Source: an uncultured Muribaculum sp.
GTDB taxonomy: Bacteria > Bacteroidota > Bacteroidia > Bacteroidales > Muribaculaceae
Assembly: GCF_910583865.1 (NCBI RefSeq)
Contig: NZ_CAJTYX010000067.1
Location: 1 to 7,505, forward strand
Direction: 5' to 3'
Length of the DNA: 7,505 nucleotides
Below the pieces are notes generated by a model. That model did not search any database and was not told the origin of the DNA. It saw nothing but the letters and a program-made list of their open reading frames with translations. Below, piece after piece: positions 6,735 through 7,505 of this stretch; the stretch's first letter is position 1, and each line of letters opens with the position of its first letter. Made by a program: the position numbers and the translations under genes.

Positions 6735-7347
6735 TCACAACCTTCCGCAGCCTCTGCCCGCGTGCAACAGCACAGGTGTGAGTGAAGCCGGATGTGACGA
6801 AGCCGGACGCGGATGCCTCGCAGGCCCGGTATATGCCGCTGCGGTGATTCTTCCCGACGGATTCAGCCATCCATGGCTAAACGATTCCAAACAGCTCTCG
6901 GAGGCACGTCGCGACAAGATGCGTGCTATAATCGAAAGCGAGGCCACCGCATGGGCGGTAGCGTCCGTAAGCGCCGAGGAAATCGACCGCATAAACATAC
7001 TGCAGGCCTCCATTCTCGCCATGCACCGTGCACTCGACATGCTTTCAGTGCGCCCGGGCGCGGTAATAATCGACGGAAACCGCTTCAAGCCTTACGGCAC
7101 TATACCCTGGACGACATTCGTGAAAGGTGACGGACGCTTCGCCAATATCGCGGCGGCCTCCGTCCTTGCCAAGACACACCGCGACGAAGAGATGCGACGG
7201 CTGCATCAACTTTACCCACATTACGGATGGGATATCAACAAAGGATATCCGACCAAGGCACACCGTGCCGCAATATCAGCCTACGGCCCGTCGCCATTGC
7301 ACCGCATGTCGTTCCGGCTCCTCGACACTCAGCTCACACTCTTTTAG
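6718..7347 (+). CDS. rnhB: Ribonuclease HII
   Basis: This 209-residue enzyme cuts the RNA strand of RNA-DNA hybrids and nicks at single ribonucleotides left in DNA, starting ribonucleotide excision repair. The hallmark motif is EAGCDEAGRGCLAGPVYAAA, with catalytic Asp27-Glu28. The further metal ligands are Asp119 in VIIDGNRF and Asp138 in VKGDGRF, followed by the conserved NIAAASVLAKTHRDEEM and the YGWDINKGYPTKAHR segment. Length and motif order are normal for bacterial RNase HII. The ATG at 6718 overlaps the response regulator gene by 17 bases in another frame, which suggests translational coupling. An internal GTG at 6778 would start right before the motif, but the 22-residue lead is close to what relatives have. 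The gene is intact. Confidence 0.96.
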   Translation: MVSSNNHNLPQPLPACNSTGVSEAGCDEAGRGCLAGPVYAAAVILPDGFSHPWLNDSKQLSEARRDKMRAIIESEATAWAVASVSAEEIDRINILQASILAMHRALDMLSVRPGAVIIDGNRFKPYGTIPWTTFVKGDGRFANIAAASVLAKTHRDEEMRRLHQLYPHYGWDINKGYPTKAHRAAISAYGPSPLHRMSFRLLDTQLTLF

Positions 7348-7482
7348 AGGGCTGTCCGAACAATCCCGCAGACAACAATCGTACGGAGCATACAGAGAGC
7401 ACAGAAAAATCAGATTCTGTGCCTTGATTTCTGTGCTCTCCGTGTAATTAAATATATTACTGTCCGCTAAACTTTAGAGGGC
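7343..7482. repeat. 10-bp direct repeat TTTAGAGGGC flanking the region after rnhB
   Basis: TTTAGAGGGC occurs at 7343-7352, spanning the rnhB stop codon, and at 7473-7482. TGTCCG also occurs twice, at 7353-7358 just after the first copy and at 7461-7466 just before the second. The segment between has no coding sequence. The pattern might come from mobile-element insertion or recombination, but it is short. Confidence 0.5.
7383..7443. repeat. Hairpin-forming repeat cluster downstream of rnhB
   Basis: GAGAGCACAGAAA (7395-7407) is the exact reverse complement of TTTCTGTGCTCTC (7428-7440), giving a 13-bp stem with a 20-base loop. A third copy of the word, TTCTGTGC (7415-7422), lies in the loop and can pair instead with GCACAGAA (7399-7406). 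ACGGAG (7383-7388) and CTCCGT (7438-7443) can form an outer stem. It may terminate rnhB transcription from a strong stem without a T-run, or be an interspersed repeat; similar CACAGA-type stems occur between genes in Bacteroidales, as far as I recall. Confidence 0.7.
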
Positions 7483-7505
7483 GATTGAAAAATAGGACCG
7501 ATTCC

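Noticed and set aside
1..7505. tRNA, rRNA, CRISPR array or transposase
   Set aside because: No cloverleaf-like sequence, regularly spaced repeats or transposase motifs were seen on either strand.

Overview
The window reads as a piece of chromosome from an intestinal Bacteroidales bacterium, most likely of the Muribaculaceae or a near relative. This rests on the protein families (DUF4421, a Bacteroidetes-type LTA-synthase-like sulfatase, a secreted choloylglycine hydrolase, a Na/Pi cotransporter with a PhoU-like tail), on Bacteroidetes promoter boxes (TTTG and TAnnTTTG), on the lack of clear Shine-Dalgarno sites, and on roughly balanced GC with frequent ATA codons. The family-level placement is inference.

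Left half, minus strand. Three genes point left. The first transcribed is a 353-residue secreted Ntn-hydrolase of the choloylglycine hydrolase/penicillin V acylase family (2552-3613). About 100 bp downstream lies a perfect 17+4+17 bp palindrome that overlaps a consensus promoter. It sits directly in front of a DUF4421 outer-membrane-type protein (1212-2453). This gene is followed closely by a five-helix membrane protein with the start of an LTA-synthase-type sulfatase domain (16-1191). That last gene stops at about the first third of the catalytic domain, so it looks truncated. The two distal genes form a probable two-gene envelope operon.

Right half, plus strand. A divergent intergenic region carries a promoter and a structured leader for a Na/Pi cotransporter family protein (3866-5686), which ends in a clear rho-independent terminator. 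After an AT-rich non-coding stretch of about 270 bp comes an OmpR-type response regulator with no partner kinase in view (6012-6734). It overlaps ribonuclease HII, rnhB (6718-7347), by 17 bases. Downstream of rnhB is a non-coding stretch with three copies of a short word that allow two mutually exclusive hairpins, and a 10-bp direct repeat near the right edge that may mark the end of a mobile element.

No RNA gene, CRISPR array, complete insertion sequence or obvious new multi-gene system is visible. The most unusual items are the truncated sulfatase, the promoter inside a long perfect palindrome, and the repeat cluster after rnhB.
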